From the NCBI RefSeq assembly GCF_000191065.1, contig NZ_GL872283.1, forward strand, positions 148,726 through 212,725: a stretch of 64,000 nt of DNA, in the 5' to 3' direction. The stretch comes from Prevotella multiformis DSM 16608 (lineage in GTDB: Bacteria > Bacteroidota > Bacteroidia > Bacteroidales > Bacteroidaceae). A program made the translations under genes and the position numbers. The notes under the pieces were generated by a model, which saw only the letters and a program-made list of their open reading frames with translations, searched no databases and was not told the origin of the DNA. Positions 54,533 through 63,887 of this stretch are shown here, in pieces. The first letter of the stretch is position 1, and every line of letters begins with the position of its first letter.

Positions 54533-55222
54533 ATGTGGTTAATCAATTCATCTATTGGTAGAAAGGTGATTATGTCTGTGACCGGCATGGCACTGATTCT
54601 ATTCATGACGTTCCACTGCTGTATGAACCTTGTCGCGCTCTTCTCCGGAAAAGCCTACAACATGATCTGCGAGCTGCTGGGGGCCAACTGGTATGCCGTC
54701 GTGGCTACCGTGGCACTGGGGGCACTGGCTGTCTGTCACATCGTCTATGCGTTCATCCTGACGGCGCAGAACCGCCGTGCGCGCGGCGACAACCGTTATG
54801 CCGTGACGGAGAAGCCGGCAAGCGTGGAGTGGGCAAGCCAGAACATGCTCGTCCTCGGTATCATCGTGCTGCTGGGCATCGGGCTCCACCTTTTCAACTT
54901 CTGGTACAACATGATGTTTGCAGAACTCACGGGGATGGCGGTCAAGATACCGCCCTCGCATGGTTTCGAGTACATCCAGGCAACTTTCGCCAATCCGGTG
55001 TATGTCGTTCTCTACATCATCTGGCTCGCTGCCTTGTGGTTCCACCTTTCTCACGGTTTCTGGAGTGCCATGCAGACGGTCGGCATCAACGGTAAGGTAT
55101 GGTTCAGCCGCTGGAAGACCATCGGTGTCGTTTACGTGACCCTGCTGATGCTCTGCTTCCTCGTTGTAGTACTTGCATTTGCTTTCCATTGTGCGCCGAG
55201 CCTTTGCTGCGTTGCTGCATAA
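54533..55222 (+). CDS. frdC: Succinate:quinone oxidoreductase cytochrome b subunit
   Basis: This 229-residue inner-membrane protein has five hydrophobic helices and the di-heme pattern of type B enzymes. Candidate heme histidines are in FMTFHCCMNLV, ALAVCHIVYAFIL, GIGLHLFNFWYN and ALWFHLSHGFWS. It anchors FrdAB and exchanges electrons with menaquinol. In anaerobic Bacteroidota this complex works as fumarate reductase, forming succinate as an end product; sdhC would be the alternative name. It is first of three genes. Confidence 0.93.
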   Translation: MWLINSSIGRKVIMSVTGMALILFMTFHCCMNLVALFSGKAYNMICELLGANWYAVVATVALGALAVCHIVYAFILTAQNRRARGDNRYAVTEKPASVEWASQNMLVLGIIVLLGIGLHLFNFWYNMMFAELTGMAVKIPPSHGFEYIQATFANPVYVVLYIIWLAALWFHLSHGFWSAMQTVGINGKVWFSRWKTIGVVYVTLLMLCFLVVVLAFAFHCAPSLCCVAA

Positions 55223-55260
55223 TTTAAGTATCTAAATTGAAAATTTAATTCAGAACAATC

Positions 55261-57243
55261 ATGACTAAGACATTAAATTCCAGAATACCAGAAGGACCAG
55301 TAGCTGAGAAATGGACCAACTACAAGGCTCATCAGCGTTTGGTTAACCCAAAGAATAAACTGAAGCTGGATGTGATCGTTGTCGGTACAGGTCTGGCAGG
55401 CGCCAGTGCCGCCGCCTCTCTCGGAGAGATGGGCTTCAACGTACTGAACTTCTGCATCCAGGACTCGCCGCGCCGTGCGCACTCCATCGCTGCACAGGGC
55501 GGTATCAATGCCGCCAAGAACTATCAGAACGACGGCGACTCTGTTTACCGTCTTTTCTACGATACGGTGAAGGGCGGTGACTACCGGGCACGTGAGGCGA
55601 ACGTCTACCGTCTGGCGGAAGTGTCGAACGACATCATCGACCAGTGTGTCGCCCAGGGCGTACCTTTCGCCCGTGAGTACGGCGGCATGCTGGCCAACCG
55701 TTCATTCGGCGGCGCACAGGTAAGCCGTACCTTCTACGCCAAGGGACAGACCGGCCAGCAGCTGCTGCTCGGTGCTTACTCTTCCCTGAGCGCGCAGATC
55801 CAGGCCGGGAAGGTGAAGCTCTACACCCGCTACGAGATGGAGGATGTCGTCATCGTAGACGGTCACGCACGGGGCATCATCGCCAAGAACCTCATCACCG
55901 GCAAGCTGGAACGCTTCTCTGCCAATGCCGTTGTGATCGCCACCGGCGGTTACGGAAACACCTACTTCCTGTCGACCAACGCCATGGGCTGCAACTGCAC
56001 GGCTGCCATCCAGTGCTACCGCAAGGGCGCTTACATGGCGAATCCGTCTTACGTGCAGATTCATCCGACCTGCATCCCTGTACACGGCGACAAGCAGTCG
56101 AAGCTGACCCTGATGTCAGAGTCTCTGCGCAACGACGGCCGCATCTGGGTTCCAAAGAAGCTCGAAGACGCCAAGGCATTGCAGGCCGGCACGAAGAAAG
56201 GATCCGATATTCCCGAGGAAGACCGCGACTACTATCTGGAGCGTCGTTATCCGGCATTCGGCAACCTCGTGCCGCGTGATGTCGCATCGCGTGCTGCCAA
56301 GGAGCGTTGCGACAAGGGCTTCGGTGTCAACAACACCGGTCTGGCTGTGTTCCTCGACTTCTCCGAGTCGATCAACCGTCTCGGCATCGACACGATCCTG
56401 CAGCGTTACGGCAACCTCTTCGATATGTACGAGGAGATTACAGATGTCAATCCGGGTGAGGTTGCCAACGAAATCAACGGCGTGAAGTACTACAACCCGA
56501 TGATGATCTTCCCCGCTATCCACTACACGATGGGGGGTATCTGGGTCGACTACGAACTGATGACGACCGTGCCGGGCCTGTTCTCAATCGGCGAGTGCAA
56601 CTTCTCCGACCACGGTGCCAACCGTCTGGGAGCGTCTGCACTGATGCAGGGACTGGCCGATGGCTACTTCGTATTGCCATACACTATCCAGAACTACCTT
56701 GCCGACCAGGCTCTCTGGGGCAGGATTCCGACCGACCGTCCTGAGTTCGATGAGGCTGAGAAGGCCGTCGATGCGGAAATCGACCGGCTGATGGGCATCC
56801 ACGGCAAGCGTTCTGTCGACTCCATCCACAAGGAACTCGGACATATCATGTGGGAGCATGTGGGCATGGGACGCACCAAGGAAGGTCTTGAAGAGGGTCT
56901 GAAGCAGCTGAAGGCGCTGCGTGAGGAGTTCAACACGAACCTCTTCATTCCTGGAAAGAAGGAAGGCCTGAACGTCGAACTCGACAAGGCAATCCACCTC
57001 CGTGACTTCATCCTCATGGGCGAGCTTGTCGCTTACGACGCACTGCACCGTGAAGAGAGCTGCGGCGGTCACTTCCGCGAAGAGCACCAGACGGAGGAAG
57101 GCGAGGCCAAACGCGATGACGAGCACTTCTTCTATGTCGGCTGCTGGGAGTATCAGGGTGATGACACCAAGGCTCCGGAGCTGATCAAGGAACCGCTCGA
57201 GTATGAGGCAATCAAGGTACAGACACGTAACTATAAGAATTAG
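55261..57243 (+). CDS. frdA: Fumarate reductase/succinate dehydrogenase flavoprotein subunit
   Basis: The 660-residue flavoprotein holds covalent FAD and the dicarboxylate site. The FAD motif is [21 protein letters not shown] and the flavin-attachment histidine is in [17 protein letters not shown]. Catalytic blocks include HPTCIPV, a late [14 protein letters not shown] and [19 protein letters not shown]. The length and the HPTCIP pattern fit the Bacteroidota/epsilon type B class. It follows frdC by 38 bp and precedes frdB by 134 bp. Confidence 0.96.
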   Translation: MTKTLNSRIPEGPVAEKWTNYKAHQRLVNPKNKLKLDVIVVGTGLAGASAAASLGEMGFNVLNFCIQDSPRRAHSIAAQGGINAAKNYQNDGDSVYRLFYDTVKGGDYRAREANVYRLAEVSNDIIDQCVAQGVPFAREYGGMLANRSFGGAQVSRTFYAKGQTGQQLLLGAYSSLSAQIQAGKVKLYTRYEMEDVVIVDGHARGIIAKNLITGKLERFSANAVVIATGGYGNTYFLSTNAMGCNCTAAIQCYRKGAYMANPSYVQIHPTCIPVHGDKQSKLTLMSESLRNDGRIWVPKKLEDAKALQAGTKKGSDIPEEDRDYYLERRYPAFGNLVPRDVASRAAKERCDKGFGVNNTGLAVFLDFSESINRLGIDTILQRYGNLFDMYEEITDVNPGEVANEINGVKYYNPMMIFPAIHYTMGGIWVDYELMTTVPGLFSIGECNFSDHGANRLGASALMQGLADGYFVLPYTIQNYLADQALWGRIPTDRPEFDEAEKAVDAEIDRLMGIHGKRSVDSIHKELGHIMWEHVGMGRTKEGLEEGLKQLKALREEFNTNLFIPGKKEGLNVELDKAIHLRDFILMGELVAYDALHREESCGGHFREEHQTEEGEAKRDDEHFFYVGCWEYQGDDTKAPELIKEPLEYEAIKVQTRNYKN

Positions 57244-57245
57244 CA

Positions 57246-57362
57246 GACGAGTTGACGGGCGGACGAGTTGACAAGTCGTCAGCCTGTTCTACCAAGACAT
57301 TTGTTCCTAATTAAATTTCAGACAAATAACTTGTTTACTTCACAACTTGTTTACTTGTCAGC
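57246..57362 (+). repeat. Degenerate GACGAGTTGAC / ACTTGTTTAC repeats between frdA and frdB
   Basis: GACGAGTTGAC occurs twice (57246 and 57261 regions), followed by GACAAGTCGTC; near frdB ACTTGTTTACTT occurs twice and ends ACTTGTC. The two halves are partly complementary (GACAAGT with ACTTGTC), so the spacer could fold and alter the frdA:frdB ratio. Confidence 0.55.
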
Positions 57363-57377
57363 TAAAACATAAATACA

Positions 57378-58136
57378 ATGGCAAAAAATATATCATTCAC
57401 AATCAAGTATTGGAAGCAGAACGGCCCGCAGGACCAGGGCCATTTCGATACACATGAGATGAAGAACATCCCGGATGACACTTCATTCCTTGAGATGCTC
57501 GATATTCTCAACGAAGAACTTATCGCGTCCGGCGACGAACCTTTCGTCTTCGACCACGACTGCCGCGAGGGTATCTGCGGTATGTGCTCGCTCTACATCA
57601 ACGGTACTCCGCACGGCAAGACCGAGCGCGGGGCGACGACCTGCCAGCTCTATATGCGCCGCTTCAACGACGGCGACATCATCACTGTCGAGCCGTGGCG
57701 TTCGGCCGGTTTCCCGGTCATCAAGGACTGTATGGTAGACCGCTCCGCCTTCGACAAGATCATCCAGGCCGGCGGTTACACGTCCATCCGTACCGGTCAG
57801 GCGCAGGATGCCAATGCCATCCTCATTCCCAAGGAGAATGCCGATGAGGCTATGGACTGTGCGACTTGCATCGGTTGCGGAGCCTGCGTGGCAGCCTGCA
57901 AGAACGGTTCTGCCATGCTCTTCGTTTCCTCCAAGGTCAGCCAGCTGGCTCTTCTGCCGCAGGGGAAACCCGAGGCTGCCAGGCGTGCCAAGGCGATGGT
58001 TGCCAAGATGGATGAGGTGGGCTTCGGTAACTGCACCAATACCCGCGCCTGCGAGGCTGTCTGCCCCAAGAACGAGAAGATTGCCAATATCGCCCGCCTG
58101 AACCGTGAGTTCATCAAGGCGAAGTTCGCAGACTGA
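57378..58136 (+). CDS. frdB: Fumarate reductase/succinate dehydrogenase iron-sulfur subunit
   Basis: FrdB passes electrons between FAD and the hemes. In 252 residues the [2Fe-2S] ligands are in [20 protein letters not shown] plus a further Cys downstream; the other clusters use [17 protein letters not shown] and [17 protein letters not shown]. The form CxxCIGCGxC is that of the three-cluster iron-sulfur subunits. A very strong two-sided terminator follows the operon. Confidence 0.96.
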   Translation: MAKNISFTIKYWKQNGPQDQGHFDTHEMKNIPDDTSFLEMLDILNEELIASGDEPFVFDHDCREGICGMCSLYINGTPHGKTERGATTCQLYMRRFNDGDIITVEPWRSAGFPVIKDCMVDRSAFDKIIQAGGYTSIRTGQAQDANAILIPKENADEAMDCATCIGCGACVAACKNGSAMLFVSSKVSQLALLPQGKPEAARRAKAMVAKMDEVGFGNCTNTRACEAVCPKNEKIANIARLNREFIKAKFAD

Positions 58137-58193
58137 TGACAAGCACCGGGCAGTAGTCGGCCGGACGGTCTGCCATGCTGCTTCCATCAACGG

Positions 58194-58230
58194 AAAAACC
58201 CGTAATTCCTTATCGGAGTTACGGGTTTTT
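58194..58230. terminator. Bidirectional terminator after frdB
   Basis: AAAAACCCGTAA (58194-58205) and TTACGGGTTTTT (58219-58230) form a perfect 12-bp stem with T-runs on both strands. It serves frdB and can also stop the convergent TonB-receptor transcript. Confidence 0.85.
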
Positions 58231-58424
58231 CTTTGGCATTTCCGTCAACGGGGAAAGGATACCGGCATTTTCCATGTAGGGAGCTTTCCGCCGGCAAGTC
58301 CTCCATTCCGATTCTATTGCCAGCAGGACTTTCCATGCACAACATCCTTTAAACAGACAATCCCTCTCCTTGTCCACGGAGAAGCAGGTGAGCGGATGTA
58401 CGCGCGGCTCTTCCGCCCGTCCGG

Positions 58425-61016
58425 CTATAATCGCCACTGCAGACGGAGCAGTATTTCCCATCCCCGCAGAGGCAGGGTAGAACTGAAACGGTTGAGCCCC
58501 GATTCCTGCGTGATGACGTAGGAGGTGCTGTTCAGGAGGTTCGTACCGGTCAGTCCCAGCTCCCATACACTGTTGATTTTGTAGTTGAAGTCCGCATCCA
58601 GCAGGCCACAGGCATGGAAATGCCCCTTCGTCACTTCATTTGTAAGGTCATAAAGTTTCCATTTCAGCTCTGTCCTTTTCGTCGGGAAAAGATAAAGAGC
58701 CGCATGGGTTATGTAGGATGCGAGCACGTCAGACCTGCTCATGCTGCTCCGTTCCCAGTGACAGCCGGCAGTAAAGGCGGTGGAAAAACGGAGCCACGAC
58801 AGTTTCTGGAAGGTGGCCGTAAGCGTCCCGGAGGCGTGATGGGAGCGGTTGTCGACCATCATGCCGGACTGCGAAACCAGGAAACCTGTCCTGTCATACG
58901 TCGCTTCGGCTTTCAATGACAGTCCGACAGAGGTGAAGGTCTTGTCCACCATAGCACTCACCATCGTATTGCGCCGGTGGTTGCCGCCCTTCTCCCACGT
59001 CATGACCGTCAGCGAATCGCTGTACTCGAAGTGGCTGAAAGCCTCCCGCCTCGTGTCCGACCAGGCAAGGGAAAGACTGGCGAAAAGCATTGTCGCAAGG
59101 TCGCGGTAGCGGAGACGGAACGAAGTATGTACTTTCGTAGACTTGTAGATGTCGTCACCCGTCACCTGAACCGTCCTGTATCCTTCTCTCAAAGGCCTCC
59201 GGGCATAGAATCCGAGGGCATTGTCCTCTGTTGAAAGCGAAGCGGACAGGCTCACGCTCAGCCTGTCGCCCAGCATCTGGCGAAGGCTGATGTCCGGTTC
59301 GAATGCTACGAAATGGCGCACGGACGGCCTGCCGTCTTTCTTCACAAGGCTGCTCCTTGTCCATTCCACAGGCAGTTCGACGGCGATGAAACTCTCCCGT
59401 CCATACTTCCACGTGTAGCCAGAAGTCCCCTGTAACCTGAGCGTTCGGTGGCGTATGTCATCATGGGCATTGTACGTATTGTCCCGGTAATACGTCTGCA
59501 ACGAAAGTTCCAGATCGTTTCCCAGGACAGGGAAAGAACCCGTAACGACGTTGCGCGTCATGGCAGACCGTGTGGTAAAACGCTCTGCGGTATTGTACAG
59601 CGGAAGGCTGTCGGACACGGTCTCCAGCCGTTCCCCACGACCGGCATACCTGAGGAGAGAACGGATCTGCAGCAGATTCCGCCCTATCCGGAAAGAAGAG
59701 GACAGGTAATTCCTGACATAAGAGGGACTTATCCGTGTCTGTTCGGTGACGCCAATTCCGTTTGTGACCACCTGGTCGCCGGAAGACTGCCGCCCGAACG
59801 AGCATCGAAGTTCGTCGGAAAAGTACCTCTTCCTGCTGTTCTCTTCGTATTTCAGCACCGGGACAATACGGAGTGTCCGCTGCTTCATCCGTTCGGCAGC
59901 CTCCACAGCTGCCGGCGTAAGGCCTCCATAACAGTTCCCTGACGACCGGTCATATCCTGCATGGTCCTCGTAGAAAAGCACATTGCTGCGCAGTGTGGCG
60001 TCTTTCGACAGCGAAACGATATGGTTGAGGCCTGCACTGTACGCCTTGTTGTGCAGATACCGTTCCTGCGGAAGCGTCTCCCGGCTGATTACCCCCGAGA
60101 GTACGCCCAGCGGCAAAGGCTCGTATGCCTCCAGCTCATAGACGTTTATCTGCTCGTTCGTCTCCCCGGAAAGATCTTTCCCAGTATTGCTCATCTTGGC
60201 GGAAACGAGCGTCTGCGACCGTTTCATCACCTGCGTGAGAAACAGCCGGTTGTCCCAGATGTCTGGTTTTATGCCTGCTCCGCCGGCAATCTCCCCGAAG
60301 GGGCGTGCCCGGTGTCCCTTGTCAAGCCGGATGTTCAAGGCCGCCGATTCCGACGGCTTGCGCCCTTGCAGCAACTTCACGGGCTGATGGTTTTCCAGCA
60401 CCTCCACGTCACGCACCGCATTGACTGGCATATTGCGGGTTGCCTGGGTATAGCTGCTGCCCATGAGGTCCTGCCCTTCTATATAGAACCGGTTGATGGC
60501 ACGGCCTTGATAAGACACCGAACCGTTTTCGGCAACCTTGATTCCCGGTAGTTTCCTGAGCACATCTTCTAAGTGGCGGTCGCCTTTCTGCAGGAAAGAA
60601 CCAACGTTGTAGACCAGCGTGTCACCTTGCTTTCTGATCGGCGGGAGCTTTACGACGACTTCCTTCAATGCTATCTGCTTCGGTGAGAGCAGGATAACCG
60701 CCGGCTGACTGCCGTGCTGCCGCAGGTCTGCGACGCTGACCTTACGCCTGCCATAACCCATCAGTGAAAATACCAGCACGTCTGCCTTCCCTGCGGTGAG
60801 GCTGAGGTGTCCCCTTCCGTCTGCAATCTTGTAGCTCTGCAGCCTGCCGGCCGGGCTGACAACACGGCACATCACGTCAGCCAGCGGCTGTCGGCTGTCA
60901 GAGTCCCTGACCTCAACCGCCAGTTTCACCACCGCCTCGTCCTGCTGGGCGAAGCAGGGACACCAGAGGGTGGAAAGCAGAAGCAGAAGTAAAAGCCGGT
61001 GCAAACTGTTATTCAA
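58425..61016 (-). CDS. TonB-dependent receptor with carboxypeptidase-like N-terminal domain, GLPGLI partner
   Basis: The 863-residue outer-membrane protein has a signal peptide (MNNSLHRLLLLLLLSTLWCP ... FAQQ), a CarboxypepD_reg-like domain (VEVRDSDSRQPLADVMCRVV ... SLMGYGRRKVSVADL), a plug (DTLVYNVGSFLQKGDRHLED, INRFYIEGQDLMG, VRDVEVLENHQPVKLLQGRK) and a barrel ending LRLQWRL. It overlaps the GLPGLI gene by 8 bp and so is co-translated with it, a pairing known across the phylum. No SusD is present and the ligand is unknown. Confidence 0.9.
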   Translation of the reverse strand: MNNSLHRLLLLLLLSTLWCPCFAQQDEAVVKLAVEVRDSDSRQPLADVMCRVVSPAGRLQSYKIADGRGHLSLTAGKADVLVFSLMGYGRRKVSVADLRQHGSQPAVILLSPKQIALKEVVVKLPPIRKQGDTLVYNVGSFLQKGDRHLEDVLRKLPGIKVAENGSVSYQGRAINRFYIEGQDLMGSSYTQATRNMPVNAVRDVEVLENHQPVKLLQGRKPSESAALNIRLDKGHRARPFGEIAGGAGIKPDIWDNRLFLTQVMKRSQTLVSAKMSNTGKDLSGETNEQINVYELEAYEPLPLGVLSGVISRETLPQERYLHNKAYSAGLNHIVSLSKDATLRSNVLFYEDHAGYDRSSGNCYGGLTPAAVEAAERMKQRTLRIVPVLKYEENSRKRYFSDELRCSFGRQSSGDQVVTNGIGVTEQTRISPSYVRNYLSSSFRIGRNLLQIRSLLRYAGRGERLETVSDSLPLYNTAERFTTRSAMTRNVVTGSFPVLGNDLELSLQTYYRDNTYNAHDDIRHRTLRLQGTSGYTWKYGRESFIAVELPVEWTRSSLVKKDGRPSVRHFVAFEPDISLRQMLGDRLSVSLSASLSTEDNALGFYARRPLREGYRTVQVTGDDIYKSTKVHTSFRLRYRDLATMLFASLSLAWSDTRREAFSHFEYSDSLTVMTWEKGGNHRRNTMVSAMVDKTFTSVGLSLKAEATYDRTGFLVSQSGMMVDNRSHHASGTLTATFQKLSWLRFSTAFTAGCHWERSSMSRSDVLASYITHAALYLFPTKRTELKWKLYDLTNEVTKGHFHACGLLDADFNYKINSVWELGLTGTNLLNSTSYVITQESGLNRFSSTLPLRGWEILLRLQWRL

Positions 61017-61869
61017 GTTCTATGGGATTGTAAGGTTTTGCTCTCACCGTCGCGGCCGCATCAGCCTCCACAGTGATGTTTCCGCCGCTTGTCAAGGCTT
61101 TCAAAGGGTCTGCACAATAGTTCCTGTACATCTGTCTGACCGCCTTCCGGCTGCTCTTGACCACGGCACTCCTGTCGTACATGTAGATCGGGGCGTAGCC
61201 CTTTACAGTCTGCAATCCTGTCAGCGTGAAGACGAAGTTGTCCTGTGTGTCCTGCACTTTGAAGATGAGGCCGGGCAGTCCGCCGAACTTATACGGACCG
61301 TAGGGAAGCTCCACATCGGGGGCATACCAGGCGATGTAGTCGCGTCCGAAAAGCCTTGTCCTGGCCTTCCGGCACGGGTAGCCTGCTATCGTGCTGTCTC
61401 CCTCCAGCAGTTCCCACTGCAGCTGGGGGATGGCTTCATTGTATTGGTATCTTTGGATTCCTCCTGCGGTGCGTTGGACAAACCCGTTGTTTTCTCTTCT
61501 GTCTTGCAGGATGAGTTCTTTGAATCCCGTAGCCTTCAATGCACCGAGCAGTTTCGGACCGGAGGATGTGGCAGATGACTTTCCCTTTGCAATAGATGCG
61601 GAAATAGAATCGAATGCCAGCTGGGCATAGTCGGTGAACATCGTGTATCGACTGCCCACTCTCAGAATCGTGGTCGCCGTCCGCTTGGCATCAGGATGCT
61701 TTGCATCCCTCGCATACTTATACTCATAAGCAATCTGATATTGTGCAGACTCGTATTGTACAGTCCTGGTCGTGTCCCATCGGCCTTCTAACTTGGAGAA
61801 ATCCAATGTCTGGCCATGCAGGTGGACCGTGCTTGCGAAAAGAACGAAAAGGAAAATGTTTTTCTTCAT
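61009..61869 (-). CDS. GLPGLI family secreted protein
   Basis: The 286-residue protein has a signal peptide (MKKNIFLFVLFASTVHLHGQ) and the family-naming motif in PYGPYKFGGLPGLIFKVQDT, preceded by AWYAPDVELP. The family is mostly beta-strand and periplasmic or surface-exposed, with no settled function. The ATG at 61869 is the start with a good signal peptide, but the same frame is open to 62127 without a stop. It precedes a TonB receptor with an 8-bp overlap; its promoter is about 380 bp upstream. Confidence 0.88.
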   Translation of the reverse strand: MKKNIFLFVLFASTVHLHGQTLDFSKLEGRWDTTRTVQYESAQYQIAYEYKYARDAKHPDAKRTATTILRVGSRYTMFTDYAQLAFDSISASIAKGKSSATSSGPKLLGALKATGFKELILQDRRENNGFVQRTAGGIQRYQYNEAIPQLQWELLEGDSTIAGYPCRKARTRLFGRDYIAWYAPDVELPYGPYKFGGLPGLIFKVQDTQDNFVFTLTGLQTVKGYAPIYMYDRSAVVKSSRKAVRQMYRNYCADPLKALTSGGNITVEADAAATVRAKPYNPIELE

Positions 61870-62245
61870 TTTGATGAATTTTGAAAGTATGATATTGACG
61901 GAGAGCAGACTTTGAGAAGTCCAATCCGCTCTTGATCCGGAGCTGGAGAATCCTGTTTGCCCACAGTGCGCATCGTCTATATTCTCTATCTGCCTCATGG
62001 CATTTTCCTGGCTTCCTCTACCGGCATCGGTGTGTGCGAAAATGCCAGAGGATGTGCGTACTTCTGCGGCATCGGTCTGTATCATGGCGGATGCGGGCGC
62101 AATTGTCAATGCAGGTAAAGTCGCCAAAAGATCTTTTTCATGCTTTTAAAGTCAAAGGGAGCATTTTCCAGCTCCGTGCGGGCTTATCCCCACGGCATGG
62201 CTCATGGCATCCTCTGCTGCTCAAACAAGGTCTTCTTGTATGCTG
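61870..62245 (-). pseudogene. Leader region with a possible frameshifted signal-peptide reading frame
   Basis: Between promoter and GLPGLI gene lies ATG 62139-62141, which reads MKKIFWRLYLH and stops at 62106-62108. A -1 shift at CTTTTGG gives MKKIF-LATLPALTIAPASA, a good signal peptide, and then runs on in the GLPGLI frame without a stop. It may be a broken small secreted protein or a coincidence. The leader otherwise shows no gene. Confidence 0.3.
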
Positions 62246-62276
62246 CAAAGATAGGTATTAAAACGGAAAAGTACAA
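62246..62276 (-). promoter_or_regulatory. Promoter of the GLPGLI-TonB receptor operon
   Basis: On the minus strand TTG (62274-62276) is followed after 20 bp by TATCTTTG (62246-62253) and CAGCAT. It is nearly the same as the promoter of the LytS-type kinase at 40521. Confidence 0.65.
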
Positions 62277-62407
62277 GCCATCGTCATGTTTTTTGTGAAT
62301 TATAATTTTAGAAAGAGGTTGCATTCTTTTCATCCTATAATTAAGGAGAAAGATGGCCACAGGGCGTTTTAAGTTGTCTTTTTCCGTCCTGTCTCATTTT
62401 TTTTTGC

Positions 62408-62415
62408 TAATTTTG
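62408..62415 (+). promoter_or_regulatory. -7 element TAATTTTG of the pseudokinase gene
   Basis: TAATTTTG followed by CC lies 44 bp before the ATG at 62460. Confidence 0.5.
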
Positions 62416-62459
62416 CCACCAGACATAGATAACCATTCATTTCAAACCGATTGATACTG

Positions 62460-63656
62460 ATGAGCGAAAATAAACTTTCCACCAACGAACCGGCACAGAC
62501 GGCGGATGCACCTGTAAAGGCAAGTTATACCGAATACACCGTCATCCCGTCCCAGGGATACTGCATGATCGTGAAGTGCCGCAAGGGCGACCAGCCCGTA
62601 GTGCTGAAGGCACTGAAAGAAGAGTACCGCAACCGGACGCTGTTCCGCAACGCCCTGAAGCGTGAATTCAAGCAGTGCCAACGGCTCAACCATTCCGGTA
62701 TAGTGCGCTACCAGGGACTGGTAGAAGTAGACGGCTACGGACTCTGCATAGAGGAAGAGTGCATAGAAGGACGTACCTTGCAGGCTTACCTCAGGGAACA
62801 GCACACCGATGACGAAAAAATCGCTATCATCAACCAGATTGCCGATGCCCTGCGCTACGCCCACAATCAGGGTGTCACCCACCGCAACCTGAAGCCGTCC
62901 AACGTGCTGGTCACCGGTCAGGGCGACCGTGTGAAGCTCATCGACTTCAGCGTGCTTGCTCTCGACGAAGTGAAGCCGACAGCCGACACGACACGCTTCA
63001 TGGCTCCGGAACTGAAGGACGAGACGATGGCTGCCGACGCTACCGCCGACATCTATTCGCTCGGAACCATCATGAAGGTGATGGGGCTGACACTGGCCTA
63101 CAGCGAGGTCATCAAGCGTTGCTGTGCCTTCAAGCGCAGCGACCGTTATGGCAGTATCGACGAGTTCCTCGCCGACCTCAACCATGAAGGCTCTTCCTTC
63201 ACGATGCCGAAGATAGGCAAAGGCACCGTCATGGCCGGCGTGATAGTCGTCGCCGTGCTCGTTCTTGGCGTGCTGATCTACAGCTACGGCGGTACATTGG
63301 CAGAACAGGTCGGAAAGATTGATGTGGCTTCCCTCTTCAAGTCGGATGCCGAAAAAGCTCCGGAAGACACGGTCAGCATGAAGCCTGCCGCACAGCTCGA
63401 CAGTGCCGCAGCGGTAGAAGAAGCACCTGCGACAGGAAAACTTGCCTTTATGAACACGATGAAGCCGGCTCTCTACAAGGACCTGGACCGTATCTTCGAG
63501 AAGAACGCATCGGACAGGACGAAGCTGTCAAAGGCCATCAAGGCTTACTACCGCGGGCTGATCCAGGCGAACGATACGCTTGACAGGGAACAGCGTGCGG
63601 AGGTCGACCGCGTCTTCGGCGACTATGTGAAGCAGAAGAAGGCTGCATTGAAGTAA
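62460..63656 (+). CDS. Membrane-anchored serine/threonine kinase-like protein, probable pseudokinase
   Basis: The 398-residue protein has a Hanks-type kinase fold in residues 25-240: the ATP-site lysine is K50 (VVLKALKEE), helix C contributes KREFKQCQRL, and the C-lobe has PELKDE and DIYSLGTIMK. The catalytic loop reads HRNLKPSN with N143 in place of the catalytic Asp, the glycine-rich loop is absent (IPSQGYCMIVK) and DFG is DFS (LIDFSVLA). One membrane helix follows (VMAGVIVVAVLVLGVLIYSY, about 259-278), then a periplasmic helical domain of about 120 residues. A scaffold or signalling role without catalysis is inferred. The ATG at 62460 (MSENKLSTN) is preferred to the TTG at 62451. Confidence 0.88.
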   Translation: MSENKLSTNEPAQTADAPVKASYTEYTVIPSQGYCMIVKCRKGDQPVVLKALKEEYRNRTLFRNALKREFKQCQRLNHSGIVRYQGLVEVDGYGLCIEEECIEGRTLQAYLREQHTDDEKIAIINQIADALRYAHNQGVTHRNLKPSNVLVTGQGDRVKLIDFSVLALDEVKPTADTTRFMAPELKDETMAADATADIYSLGTIMKVMGLTLAYSEVIKRCCAFKRSDRYGSIDEFLADLNHEGSSFTMPKIGKGTVMAGVIVVAVLVLGVLIYSYGGTLAEQVGKIDVASLFKSDAEKAPEDTVSMKPAAQLDSAAAVEEAPATGKLAFMNTMKPALYKDLDRIFEKNASDRTKLSKAIKAYYRGLIQANDTLDREQRAEVDRVFGDYVKQKKAALK

Positions 63657-63675
63657 AATCGGCATTCGCACCGGA

Positions 63676-63703
63676 AAGGCAGGAGACGTAGGTGTCCTGC
63701 CTT
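63676..63703 (+). terminator. Hairpin after the pseudokinase gene
   Basis: AAGGCAGGA (63676-63684) and TCCTGCCTT (63695-63703) form a 9-bp stem with a 10-base loop, 20 bp after the stop. There is no long T-run. Confidence 0.55.
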
Positions 63704-63823
63704 GTCAGATGGAATATCCAGGATAGGCTGGGGTAGACGCTGGCTTTCTTCCCGCTTCTGTAGAAGCAAGCGGAGACAGGCGGCATCTGTCCCGGTCTGC
63801 TTTTTGGGGAAGCAGAAAAACAA

Positions 63824-63867
63824 GCCTCACCCCCAGCCCCTCTCCGAATGGAGAGGGGGAGTGATTA
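63824..63867 (+). repeat. LTPGPSPNGEG-type hairpin repeat after the pseudokinase gene
   Basis: GCCTCACCCCCAGCCCCTCT continues into CCGAATGGAGAGGGGGAGTG; the core hairpin is CCCCTCTCC-GAAT-GGAGAGGGG. It matches the repeat after purE (43194-43236, other strand) with only a few differences. Confidence 0.8.
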
Positions 63868-63887
63868 GCGAGATACCCACATATCGC

